Below are positions 11,961 to 22,899 of a DNA stretch of 64,000 nt, one piece after another. The position numbers and the translations under genes were made by a program. The notes under the pieces are model-generated. The model worked only from the letters and a program-made list of their open reading frames with translations, was not told the origin of the DNA and did not search any database. The number at the start of each line of letters is the position of its first letter. The first letter of the stretch is position 1. The stretch is from Sapria himalayana. Its lineage: Eukaryota > Streptophyta > Magnoliopsida > Malpighiales > Rafflesiaceae. The stretch covers positions 24,895-88,894 of the forward strand of contig JAREIK010017112.1 of NCBI GenBank assembly GCA_029783825.1, given 5' to 3'.

Positions 11961-12379
11961 TCTACCATAACCTAGTGTGTAGATATAGAAGCCACTAATA
12001 TTGTTTGCAATTCCTTGTAGTTCAAAGAAACTAGGCAACAAAGTGATGGAAAGATTAATCTTCACTATAATGCTATAAAAGTGGCAGCTATTGTAGTTGA
12101 AGATTACTATATATCTTTATTATGAAAAAGATTGATGTTTATTATTTAAAGTTTATTTTTATGTACACTCCATTAGATGGAATTCAATTTTAGTTCCCAA
12201 TTTGGTTTATGATGAATATTTAGTTTCATTCAATAATTATATTACGATTAACATGAATAAAAGAATAATATGTTCTATTTCATTAGTAGACAATCTTTAT
12301 ATCATTAATCATACCTCTCCTACACTATAACAGAATAAATTGAATAACACAAATATTTATCCATGTAAGAGAAAATTAT

Positions 12380-14990
12380 CTTTCCAAATGAACCAAATAT
12401 ATCATTTGGCACTTATACCTAGATTATGTATATCTAAAATGGATCTCAAGATTGGTTAATGATGGACCTTTGGATTTATTACAAATAAAGGTACTTCAGA
12501 TATGTGAGTCATGCTTAAAATAAAAAAAAAACTAATCAAATTTTTAATGTAAATGGTAATAGGGCCAGAGAATAATTAAAATTGATTCATTCTGATGTGT
12601 GTGGACCCATGACTATCCAAGCTTGATGTGGATTTTAGTATTTCATCACCTTCGTTGATGATTACTCAAGGTATATATATATTTATTTGATACACTAAAA
12701 GTCTGGAGTATTTGAGAAATTCAAAGAGTAGAGGGTAGAAATAAAGAAGAGTATTAAAAAATGTCTCAAGTTATTACGATATGATCATGGTGGTGAGTAC
12801 CTCATGAGAGAGTTTAGGAATTACTTGTCAAGACAAGAGATTTCATCTTAGTTTTCTATGCCTAGTGTTCCACGACATAATTGTGTAGTATAAAGAAGAA
12901 ACAAAACTCTTGTGGAATTTTTGTGATCAAAAATAAGTTATTCAAACTTACCAAATCACTTATGGAGATATGTATTAGAAATAGTAGCTTACATTCTAAA
13001 CTTGGTACCATCTAGTTCAATACCTACTACTCCAACTAAATTGTGGATAGGTCATAAGCCTAGTCTAAAATATGTTTGGATTTCAAGTAGCCCAGCTCAT
13101 GTGTTGAAAGGAAAAACAATAAAGTAGGAATCGAGAATAAAAGTTTGTTTCTTTATAGGATATCTTAGAGAAATCAAGGGAGGCTTGTTATATAATCCAA
13201 AGGATAAGAAGATTATTATTAGTATTAATTTCTAATTTTTAGAAGAAGACTTTGTAATGAAAAATGAGCCCAAAAATAGAATTATTCTAGAAGAAATGAG
13301 AGTAGATAAACTAGAACAAGTTTCTGCAATACCTATAATGAAAGAAGAAACATCACAAAAAATTGTTTCAACTTTCTATTACCTCAACATAGTAAAAGGA
13401 TTATTGAGAAAAGTGTTGATACTAAGCCTTGTGGTCCTATCATCAACATGCTAGTTACACCATAAGAAGAGTATGACTGTGATGGTTTATAAGAATCAGC
13501 ATCTAGATAGCATATCACAAAAAGTAGATAACAAAATGGAATTTCTCATTGTAGTGAAAGGGTTTGTCTTTAACCTATGTAGTATACACTCTTGAGAGAC
13601 TTATAGAAAAATCTTTGATGAGCTTGATACTGATCCTTTTAACTATGATGAGACACTTAGATACAAAGATATAGATCTTTGGGAAAATTCTATGAAATCT
13701 AAGATGCAGTCCATGTACTCTAATTAAGTCTAGAATTTTATGGAACTATTTGAGGAGATAAAACTCATCAAATGTAAGTGGATCTATAAAAAATGAAAAG
13801 AACATATAGTAAGATTGAGTTATTTAAAGCTAAGCTTGTAACAATAGGATTTACTTAGTAAGTGGAAATATTTTTGTCATTATTCATGATAAAGTCTATC
13901 AAGATTCTCTTGTATCTACATGATGCAATTGGATGATTTCATATAAAAAGACAAAGAATACATGTGCAAACTTAATAGATCCATTTATGGACTTTATCAA
14001 GAATCTAAATAGAATAATCATTTTAATCAAGCCATTAAACCTTATGATTTTGATCAATGTCCAGATGAGTCATATGTGTGCAAGATGTTAGAACAAAGTG
14101 TAGTGGTATTCTTGGTGTTGTACATAGATGACATCTTTCTCATTGGAAATGATGTGATAGCATTATCTTTATGCAAGGTATGGTTGTCCAACTAGTTTGA
14201 AATTAAATACATGGGAGAAATTACTCACTTTTTGGGATTAAGCTTTTGTAAAATTGAGTTAGGTTCTAACTCGATTTAGCATGGAAGATTCCAAGAAAGA
14301 TTTTTTTCCTTTCATACATAGGATCTCTCTATGAAAGAACTAGTGTCCAAAAACACTTGATGAGATAAAGAAAATGAAAGTAGTTTTTATGTATTTATAG
14401 TTAGAAGCCTAATGTATATAATACTTTGCAAAAAAAACCTAACATCTACTTTGCTATTAGCATGGTTAATAGATATTAGTCTATCCCAGGGCAAGAATAT
14501 AGTAATAAAACATATAATCATGAACCTGAAAATTATGAGAGATTATATGTTGCTATGCCCAAATTAAAAATCTTCTACATGTAGGGTATATATACTTAGA
14601 TTTCCAATTAGTTTAGAATTTAAGAAAGTCCACCTATGGTTATATGTTTATCATGAAAAGTGGAGCTGTGGGTTAGAGTATTGAGCAATCTAGTATTATT
14701 GATTCCACCATCAATATTTAATATATGGCAGTCCAAGGAGACATGGCTTAGAAACTTTGTAATGGATCTGGAAGTGATTCCTTCTATACAATTGCATATT
14801 ATATTTTATTATGATAATAGTGGAGTAGTTGCTGACTCAAAGAAACCTAAGACCCATAAGAAGAAAAAGAGAAGATATAGTGGTGATTAAGAAAACATCA
14901 GTAAACAACCTAGCAGATTCTTTTACAAAGAGCTTACCAACTAAAACTTTTGATAGGCAAGTGCAAGGATTGGAGTAAGACATGTGACAT
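12380..14990 (+). pseudogene. copia-1 pol relic: GAG-pre-integrase, integrase, RT, RNase H
   Basis: In order, with frameshifts: a pre-integrase segment at about 12380-12520; integrase core beginning LIHSDVCGPM near 12583, then FVDDYSRY near 12650 and LLRYDHGGEYL near 12770; and SVPRHNCVV followed by a stop where the family has the catalytic Glu (HNGVVERRN), near 12865. FIGYLREIKGGLLYNPKDKK lies near 13155. The reverse transcriptase has KCKWIYK near 13770 and the active-site motif YIDD at 14121-14132, then FLIGND. RNase H follows, with WLRNFVMDLEVIPSI near 14745, YYDNSGVVADSKKP near 14808, and NLADSFTKSLPTKTFDRQ near 14908. The order integrase before RT defines Ty1/copia. Many stops; dead. Confidence 0.85.
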
Positions 14991-15005
14991 CATAGCTTTA
15001 ATTAT

Positions 15006-15016
15006 AAATGTGAGAT
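15006..15016 (+). other. copia-1 polypurine tract
   Basis: AAATGTGAGAT lies directly before the 3' LTR start TGTTAG at 15017. This is a slightly decayed form of the AAGTGGGAGAT tract that primes plus-strand synthesis in plant copia elements. Confidence 0.7.
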
Positions 15017-16910
15017 TGTTAGAACTATATTTATACTAAAAGTCATATGATTTTCATGAATGTTTATTTTATGCATTTAGTTATTTCATTTCAATGAAAA
15101 TTTATAATGAGCTCAGTTAGTATTTATATATAATATATATGTGTCATTTATTCTACATGGTACATATAGGTATCAACTAGGTCAAGTAGCCTTGGCATGA
15201 CATAGGGCACAACACGATTCAATCATGCATGGCATGGCAAGATGCCATGATGTAGTTTATAGTCGCACTTGGAAGTGTGGTAGGCTAGCTCATGGCATGG
15301 CATGACCCAGCATGATGGCTCATGTGGGTTGATTTCATCTTGGATGGCCAACTAGGCTAACCTAGTCCTAACCTAGGCTAGCCTGGACTTGACCTAAGCT
15401 AGCATGGAATGAACTAGGCTAGCTTGGCCTGACCCTGAATAGCCTAGACTAAACCCAGGCTAGGCTGGAATGAATTTGGCTAGCTTGATCGAGTCATACT
15501 TGGCTTGGCACGACTTGGCATGACCCACCTTGAGCTAGCCAAAAGGCATACCAATGAGCATGCTGGGCTACCCATTTTTAAAGTTTTGTCAATATGGCAT
15601 GACTCATGCTAGTAATTGTATCATGTTGGGCATGACATGATGGCTCAAATGGGCCTGCAATAAATGGGTTGTGTTGGCATGTCATGACCCATTTGGTACC
15701 TCAAATAATAAATAATTTGGTACGTAGAATTTGGCTTAAGCACAAAAGATCAAATCATTAGTTCTTCTAGAATATAAACTTTCTATTCAAAATATAAATA
15801 AAATTGGATGCATCATTGGTAAAAATATAGCATAATATTTTAGTAGGTTTGTCTTGACTATGGGGAATGATAAAATTATAATTTCTTGTACTAGTAAATA
15901 TGTGTGTATTGAATTGGATCACCTCAGAGTGATTATTTTTATAATGACACATAAAATAATAGACACCTCATGGTTATTATGAATATTATTACTCTTAATC
16001 TTAAAATAATTGATTAGCATATATACTTGTTAATAATTAGTTTAATTCATATAGAGTGGGATCTATATATAGATTAAATAAACTCAGTGAGTTGAATAAC
16101 TATATCAATTTTCTTTTAATTATTAATAGAATCTATATTCTATTAAAATGATTGATAATATCATATTGAGGATGCTTATAAGTTATGATTATGTCAAACT
16201 CTATATGTGGATTTCTAAATCTAGCATATCAAATAAATTGAGTGCAAAGGCTTGAAGAAATTAAAAGATAATGATTAAATGAAATTGTCTATAATTTAAT
16301 TTAATCAATATGTATCTATAATCTTAACATGTGAAAATTAATAAGTATTAAATAACAAAATGTCTCAAATCATATTTCAAATAAGTAAGATAGTACAATT
16401 ATAATTTTATAGTTGAGTAAATTATAATTAATGTAAATGGAAATATTTAATTTAAATTGGAAACACAAAATCTTGCTTAGCAAGAGGTCCCTTCTATAGC
16501 CTTAACTAATGTCATAATTGATACCTAAATAAAACATGGAAAATTATTACTTTATTTGATTATGTATTATATAAAATCAATTGATTGATTTTGTTAGAAA
16601 TATATAACAAATAAATAATTATGTTTACACATGATTGTTAATTGGACACATTATTTTACTCAATGCAAGAATTTTTGATGTCAAAAGAAGATTGAAAGAG
16701 ATGACTAATCTCTTGCTTTCTAGGTTTTGTTTTTTTTTTCAAGGTGGAGATAATATGGGAGAAGCTCTCAGGTAGAGATTAGAAGCTTCAAGCAAAGATC
16801 TCTAAAAATTATTCAAGGTATGTTTAATTTAGTCTCATTATAAAGCTAATAGAATTATCAATTGATTTCAAATGCGCAAAACCACCATCCTTATAACTTA
16901 ATTATCAACA
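15017..16910 (+). repeat. copia-1 3' LTR, interrupted by a MITE
   Basis: The LTR is 1894 bp as found and about 1350 bp without the MITE at 15165-15704 and its duplicated site. It aligns with the 5' LTR on both sides of the insertion. Left flank CTAC-ATGGTACA and right flank ATAATAAA-TAATTTGG correspond to the single site at 8625-8644 of the 5' LTR. It ends TTATCAACA at 16910, followed by the target duplication ATATC. Confidence 0.88.
15165..15704. mobile_element. hAT-type MITE-1, GGCATGG-rich, in copia-1 3' LTR
   Basis: A 540-bp insertion. The left end reads TATAGGTATCAACTAGGTCA and the reverse-complemented right end reads TTGAGGTACCAAATGGGTCA. The interior is far richer in G and C than the surroundings and is packed with GGCATGGCATG and AGGCTAGCCTGG words, many self-complementary. 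The 8-bp flanks ATGGTACA and ATAATAAA match only 5/8 to each other. The 5' LTR of the same retrotransposon keeps the empty site (ATAATAGA at 8629-8636), which fixes the boundaries. TIR similarity to MITE-2 and an 8-bp target site place it in the hAT superfamily. No coding sequence. Confidence 0.85.
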
Positions 16911-16915
16911 ATATC

Positions 16916-18990
16916 TACCAATGTTATAAAAAAAATGAGACGTGGAAAACTATTCATGTTTCTCCTTTCCATATTAGCTTTGAGATGGTGCTTGGTGCTC
17001 AACTTAAAATTTTTGGCTAGGTGAGTTTAAATTAGCTTAGACTTTTTCATAAAAACCTTTCAAGGACTTTACCAATGTAACATTCTTGAGATAACTAGAT
17101 ATGCATAGATGCTATCTTAGATGATGCTAAAACCTTAGAATTCACATAATTGAAACTAAGCATTTCATATAAAACACTTTTCCTATATTCTCTTTAAGAT
17201 TGTCAATATGTGCTATATTGTGGACAATGATTAGTATATCATCAATATACAATAAGAGTATAAGTCAATTATTACTTGACTAATAACAAACAAAAACATA
17301 TTGGTCACATGAAGTGTGCTGAAATTCATGAGTCCATTTGAACCAATAAAATATTTTATACCATAACCTAGGAGCTTAATTAAGTCCATATAAGCTCTTT
17401 TTTAGTTTGCAAATGATACTTTTTTTATACAATGAATCCCTCATGCTCATCCATATAGAGACTCTCATTAAAATCCATATGAGAATGATGTCTTCATATA
17501 GATTGATCAATTTCTAAATCTAAACTAATAATCATCAAAACTATTCAAATAAAATACATCTTTATAATGGGAAAAAATATTTCATCAAAATTGATTTCTT
17601 TCTTTTGATTAATCCCCTTAACTACTAAATGAGCCTTGTTGCTTGCTTGAGAATTATAATCTCTAGGTTTTAGACTGAAGAGCCAATTGTTTTTTAAGGC
17701 ATGCTTATGGCATCTCTTTAGGTAAGGATACTAGATCATAAGTCTATTTGATGTGAAGAGACTTTATCTCTTCCTACATAGCCTAAAATCATTCATTTTT
17801 ATACTCAAAGAAGATCGCCTCCTAAAATGTCTTGGGCTCACCAGTATTTGTGACTGATGAATAATTAGAAATCTAATGAATTCCTTGAGAGTCTCAGATG
17901 ATCTTTTCAACTTTGACTGAGATCTATCATTAGGAATAATTGAGTCTTTCCAATTTTCTACTAGAATATCATCCCTCACATCCTCAAAAGGTATATATTG
18001 GGGCTCAAAAGTATCAAGTAAATTATGTGGCTCAAAATTATCTTGTGGTTGTTTAATTTTTCTTCCTTAGTCTTTCTAGTCTCTAGAAAAACTTGCATAG
18101 GATATGTGCAAATAGAAATCTTTAAAGGTTTGCTTCATCTATACTTGGATGATTATCATCCACTTTCTTATTCAAAAAAATTGCATATATGCTCTAAACA
18201 AACTTCTTGCTTATCAGGTCACATAGTCTATACCTAAACTTCTTGTGTCCTAACCGATGAAGATGTGTGAATGAGTAATATTATTAAGTATTTGGATACA
18301 AAGACATTGTATCCAAATACTCTCAAGTAATTATATGAGACAGGTATCTCAATCTAAATTTTATTAGGAACAGCTCAATTCAGGGCATAAGCATTACATC
18401 TCCCAAAGATTCTTTTGGAAGATATTCATGAAAAAACATGTACCAAACTCTCTTCTCATTAGTCTGGTTCATATTCTCAGTGATATTAATTAATTGAGGT
18501 ATCTTGGCCAACATTTTTTCAAGAATAATTCTATGAGCTACATAATAGCTTCCTAACTAAAATTTTTATTCTCCCCCACTATTTGAATGTATGAAGATTA
18601 ATTTATTACCAGTATCTTTCTCAACACTTGTGTACAAATCCTTGAAGTCATTAAAGACAAGGTGTTTCATTTTCAGTATAAATACAACCTTAATATAGTG
18701 ATCATCAAAGAATGTCACAAAGTAAAGGGGCCTACTAATTATTCTACTCTACATAGAGTAGATATCAGTGTGTATAAGATTGGAAATATTTGTTCTCTAT
18801 GAATGGGAAAGAGAGTTTAAAGTTATTTTATAATATTTTTCAACAATATAGTTCATACACTTATCAAGAAATGATATATTATCAAATGGCATGATATTCC
18901 TTCTGCTAGTAGCTAAATGTGCTTCTAACTCATATTACAATGTTTCTTATACTAGATACCAATATTCTTTTTTCGATAAACAACATTTAT
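16916..18990 (-). pseudogene. copia-3 reverse transcriptase and integrase relic
   Basis: On the minus strand, reading from 18990 down: integrase with a TDICGPM-like segment near 18770 and FVTFFDDHYIKVVFILK near 18720; then NEKRVWYMFFHEYLPKE near 18470-18400, followed by an LDTMSLYPN- and GHKKFRYRL-like segment near 18300-18220 (family pattern LDAKSRQCIFIGYGDEEFGYRF). DDILVENWKDSIIPNDRSQS lies near 17970. The RT active site is LLYIDDILI, with YIDD codons at 17238-17249. The element continues across copia-1 into 7944-8512. All domains are broken by stops. The integrase-before-RT order confirms Ty1/copia. Confidence 0.8.
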
Positions 18991-19564
18991 ATGATCTCTG
19001 ACATTTACTTGAGTGGCATATAAAGTATTCTGTTTCTTAACCCTTGATAATGACTAATGATCTCATGATTGATCTCTACTAGTCATCATTGAAATGACTC
19101 ACGTCTCATGTCAACTAGTGTGTCTATGGACATCAAGTTCACTGAATATTCAATACATAATGGGTATATTTCATAATCAACTAATATTTAAAATTTATTT
19201 TTTGACAAATATATCCCATGGTTATTATTTGTGATAATTCATTATTGCTTATATTTACTATGTCATAATCATTAGGTATGTATCTAGTAGAGAATTCAAT
19301 ATGCAAAGTGATATGAAATAAAGCTTCGAAGTCAATAAACTATTTATCATCCTTAGATAATCACATGTTGATGCAATTGGTATGAATGATACCTACATTT
19401 TGACGAAAAATGGCTTGTTGGGTAAACTCAAAATCATTCTGGTAATATTAGATATCAACCCTAGATAGGTTCTCTTGGATTATTAGTAATAGCTATGAAT
19501 TCATAATAAAATAGTGGGAGTCTGAATATATTTATTAAAGCTATAATAATCAATATTTATATAT
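18991..19564 (-). pseudogene. copia-3 gag-protease side, poorly preserved
   Basis: The minus-strand orientation continues from the integrase relic, so gag, zinc-knuckle and protease sequence would be expected here. Only weak resemblance is visible and no knuckle or LTR was identified. The element's 5' LTR is missing or unrecognisable; 19440-19564 may be flank. Confidence 0.35.
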
Positions 19565-19732
19565 AGTCTAATAATATCTTCTTTTATATCTAAGTAAAAA
19601 GAATCTTCTTTTATATCTTCTTTTATATCTTCTTTCAATTAGAATCTTCTTTTATATCTAAGTAATTAGAATCAATATTTAAATATAATCAATATTATAT
19701 CTTCTTTTATATCAATATAAATAAAAATGGCA
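19565..19732. repeat. TCTTCTTTTATAT-type simple repeat at LINE 5' junction
   Basis: ATATCTTCTTTTATATCTAAGTA and shorter forms of it recur five to six times, interleaved with AATTAGAATC. The word AGTAATTAGAATC near 19664 recurs right after the LINE's 3' A-run at about 22346. This suggests that the target site was copied several times at the 5' junction during insertion. Confidence 0.6.
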
Positions 19733-20960
19733 GCCTCTAGACGGAATATATTAAGGCTAGGTATGGTTTAGGTAACAATGCTTTTAAAAATCCGAGGAAG
19801 GCTTCTAAAACATGGAAACTAATGAGAGAACAATAGGGAATTGTGGATAAACACTCAATTCTAATTGAAAGTTGGTGGAAATTAAAGATAAACCCACAGG
19901 GAAAATTCACCCTAAAGAGCGGCAAATGGCTGGTTAGAGGAAAGAGACCGGAGTAGGAAATATTCAGGAGAGCATGGAAAAAGGAATTACCACAAAAAAT
20001 AAATATCTTCATGTGGAAACTTCTATCAAATGTGATCCCAGTAGATGATAATATACAAAGAAAATGTATAAAATTAGCGTCTAGATGTGAATGTTGTTTT
20101 CAGGAGACGGAAAGTATTAATCACTTGTTTTCAACATGAAAAATAGCTATGAAACTCTGTAGAAAGTTAGAGATAGAGGCGGACATTAAAAAAATGTGCG
20201 TTAGATTTGAAGCATAGGTTAAAGAATTGGAGTATGCATACAAAAAATAAAATTCTGAAATGGATAAGGAATTTTATTCCGCATATAACTGTCTGGTGTC
20301 TATGGAAGGCCAGAAATAAAAGTAGGTTTGAATGTATTCCAATGAATTTTATTAACATTTTGGAAGAAATTAAAAAAAAGTTCTTTCATATCAACTTGTT
20401 ATCCTACAAAAATTAGAAATATAGATTTAGATGAAGATAGGCAAAAGGCTTGGAGTCTTTCTATAAAAATTAGGGCACACCCAAAAGTTAGAATAGTTAG
20501 TTGAAAAAAACCTTTGTAATGAGAATTAGCCCTCAATACATATGGTATTTTTAAGAGGAAAATGGGAGCAATATGAGGTGGTGGCATATTAAGAAATGAG
20601 GAAGGGAAAATTATGAAATAATTTACAATGTCTAGAGAGGCCTCTTCAGCCCTACATGCAGAAACTATGGCCTTAAAAAAAGGATTGCTACTTTGTAAGG
20701 AAAACAATTTTTTAAACATCCAGGTTCGGGTAGATTCAAGTTTGTTAGTTGACCTGGTACTAGGTAAAATAAAGTTGTGGAGGTTCGAGGACAAAATCAA
20801 CATAATTAAAAAACTGTTAACTTAGTTAAATGGTACGATACTGCATATATTAAGGGAGGCGAATGCAGTAGCAGATAAATTGGCAGCAGAGGGGTTGAGA
20901 GAAGGTAATCAAGAATTTATAGGGGAAGACACCCGACATGATTAAAGGTTTAATAAATTT
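19733..20960 (+). pseudogene. LINE ORF2 C-terminus: zf-RVT and RNase H domains
   Basis: From about 19890 the frame reads GKFTLKSGKWLVRG, then INIFMWKLLSNVIPVDDNI, then the cysteine/histidine set CECCFQETESINHLF at about 20087-20131. This is the zf-RVT domain found after the reverse transcriptase in plant LINEs. An RNase H-like segment follows: ALHAETMALKKGLLLCKE near 20650, VRVDSSLLVDLVLG near 20727, and HILREANAVADKLAAEGL near 20845-20898. In-frame stops near 19830, 19955 and 20140 and a stop at 20823-20825 make it non-functional. The reverse transcriptase proper and the endonuclease are absent by truncation. Confidence 0.85.
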
Positions 20961-22345
20961 AGATATAATAGGGTTACCATACATTAGAATACAAAAAATT
21001 AAAGATTTGGATGATAGTTTATGGAAAAAGGCATTAATACAAAAAAAGGTCGCCCTTGTCCTAAGGGGCGTGTACAAAGACAAATGATGCTAGGCTAGAA
21101 TGGGGGGTATCTGCTTGTGTGGTCTGTGGCTTATTTCCTATTCAGGTATAAAAGGGTGTAAGGTCAAGATGCCATGTCAGCAGGTCAAGCCATGTCACCT
21201 CGGTTCATGATTGGGCACCTCAAAAGGGATAGCTCGGTTTAACTCCAGGTGATTGGTTCGATTTGTCAGAGCTGGTGGATTGTGTTGTGCTAGGCTTTTG
21301 GTTGGAAATAAGTGATTTGTTAAGGGTCCAGTAAAAGGACAAATGGCATGTAAAAGACTCCTTGATCTGAGGGGAGTCTTAAAACAACAGAGGTTGGTAA
21401 TTATTTAAAATGCAAGTTGTTTTATTTTGACTTACATTTCAGGTGGAAGTTAGCAAATGGAAAATAATGTAAAGAGAGTAAGAACTTGCATCTTATTAAG
21501 TTTAAATAAAGCAACCCAATTGCAGATGAAGGTTGTTCACTTCAGGCCTGAGGGGTGTTCAAATGGTAATATGCTTTAATGGTTTATACATGGTGTTGGC
21601 AGCTATTGTTGGTTTGTGCAGTTAAGTTACTGGCAGAATAAAAGCTTAGCATTCAAGAGGAAGTGAAGCGGAGGGCAAAGTTAAAGTTGTAAACATTATT
21701 GACATGTTGGTGGAAATGAGTCTGTAATGATTAAACCTGTTGGTTCTGTAAATCACTGTTGGAAGTCTGTACTGCATCTGTAAATTGCTGTTGGTAGGGT
21801 ATGCATATGTAATGTCCCTAAGGGGGTCTGTATTGTGTCTGTAAGTTGTTGTAATGTCTGTTTGGGAGTCTGTATGAAAGTCTATGTCTGTATACGCTGG
21901 AAAAGAAAGCGGAAAGTTTCAAGAGCAAGTTGAAGGCAACTTGGACTACAGTTTGTGTCTTGGGAAAACATCACGTGGAAGCCCGCTCGATAGGAATAAT
22001 GGAGCAAGGCTAGACTGGCTTAGGCTGAATCAAACGGCCCATGAAAGCTAGAGGAAACTAACTCTCAAAGGTGGGAGAAAAGGCTGAAACGAAACCCAAG
22101 CATAAAGTCCATCTAAATAAGGCTCCAAGGCAGAAACCTTAGCAGAAAATAGGAGTTTAAGCTCCAAGCAAAATCATTTGATGGAAGCCTAATTTTAACT
22201 TTTAATCAATTTTATTTTTTAAGTTTATTTATAGTAAAGGCTTAGGACAGGTGTAAAAGGGTTAAGGGTAGATGTAAGTTGTAAAAATGATATTCCTCCG
22301 CTAAAAAAGAGGGTGATTATAATAATAAAAACAACCTTTTAAAAA
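20961..22345 (+). other. LINE 3' untranslated region
   Basis: About 1.4 kb without coding similarity links the RNase H-like domain to the A-rich tail. It is less AT-rich than the flanks and contains several direct repeats of CTGTAAATTGCTGTTGG and GTCTGTATTG-like words at 21730-21900. Confidence 0.65.
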
Positions 22346-22439
22346 AAGTAATTAGAATCTTTATTATGTCATTGAATATTAACATATAATCTATATTAGA
22401 TACAAATAAATTGATAGGTCCAAATATCCTAGATTCACT

Positions 22440-22785
22440 TACAAACTTGAGAATAGTTCTCAAAGTTTAGGCTATGCCATAGATGAGCCTGAGGCTATTA
22501 TCCATAATAATGAAGTAGCAACTAATCCTACTCAAGCACATGCTCTTCAAATGTCGAATAAGGTACACATTGTTCAAGAAACATTTGAATTTATCATTAG
22601 TGAACAAAGGGATGCATTACTTATAGAAGATGATGAGCCTGCAACCTACAGGGAAGTTTTGAATAGATCAAAATTTAACAAATGGCTAGAAATCATGCAA
22701 CCAATATTGAATTTATATAGATATAAATCTAGATATCAATCTCTCATGGATTGTATGAACAATTTGACCAACCAATATTAAATCA
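22440..22785 (+). pseudogene. copia-4 fragment, linker between integrase and RT
   Basis: The frame from 22551 reads DEPATYREVLNRSKFNKWLE near 22630-22690, with a preceding acidic stretch LLIEDD. This matches the segment just before the RT domain in plant Ty1/copia polyproteins (pattern DEP-SYEEAL-----WLEAM). The orientation is plus, opposite to copia-3, so it is a separate fragment. It ends at a stop near 22780 and no RT core follows. Confidence 0.7.
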
Positions 22786-22899
22786 ATTGCTACTCAAGTT
22801 GAGAAGATAAATTTGTGTCTCAAATTGATACTTAGACTCTAGAGTTGGTTTATTTTCTTGTGTATGATGAGTTTTCTTTACTATTGAAGTGATACTAAT

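Larger units (their letters stand above)
8513..16910 (+). mobile_element. copia-1: complete but decayed Ty1/copia LTR retrotransposon
   Basis: Both ends are defined. A 5' LTR starting TGTTGAAATTGTATTTATAC at 8513 matches a 3' LTR starting TGTTAGAACTATATTTATAC at 15017. The two LTRs end alike (TTAATTATTAACA at 9532, TTAATTATCAACA at 16910). The target duplication ATATC is perfect (8508-8512 and 16911-16915). A primer-binding site follows the 5' LTR, a polypurine tract precedes the 3' LTR, and gag, integrase, reverse transcriptase and RNase H relics lie between in the expected Ty1/copia order. Total length is 8398 bp, of which 540 bp is a later hAT MITE in the 3' LTR. Numerous LTR differences and stops indicate an old insertion. 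It sits inside the RNase H/RT region of copia-3. Confidence 0.92.
19733..22345 (+). mobile_element. L1-type LINE, 5'-truncated
   Basis: The sequence starts inside ORF2 and runs through a zinc-knuckle-like RVT domain, an RNase H-like domain and a long non-coding 3' region. It ends in TCCGCTAAAAAAGAGGGTGA, a short ATAATAATAAAAA segment and A-rich tail at about 22300-22345. The word GTAATTAGAATC follows the tail and also occurs near 19664 upstream, a candidate target duplication of 12-13 bp. It keeps more CG dinucleotides than its surroundings, so it is probably one of the younger insertions. 5' truncation is usual for LINEs. Confidence 0.82.

Noticed and set aside
15181..15690. GC-rich island that could be a CpG island or exon
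   Set aside because: The GC comes from GGCATGG and GGCTAGCC words with almost no CG; it is bounded exactly by MITE ends and has an empty site in the other LTR.
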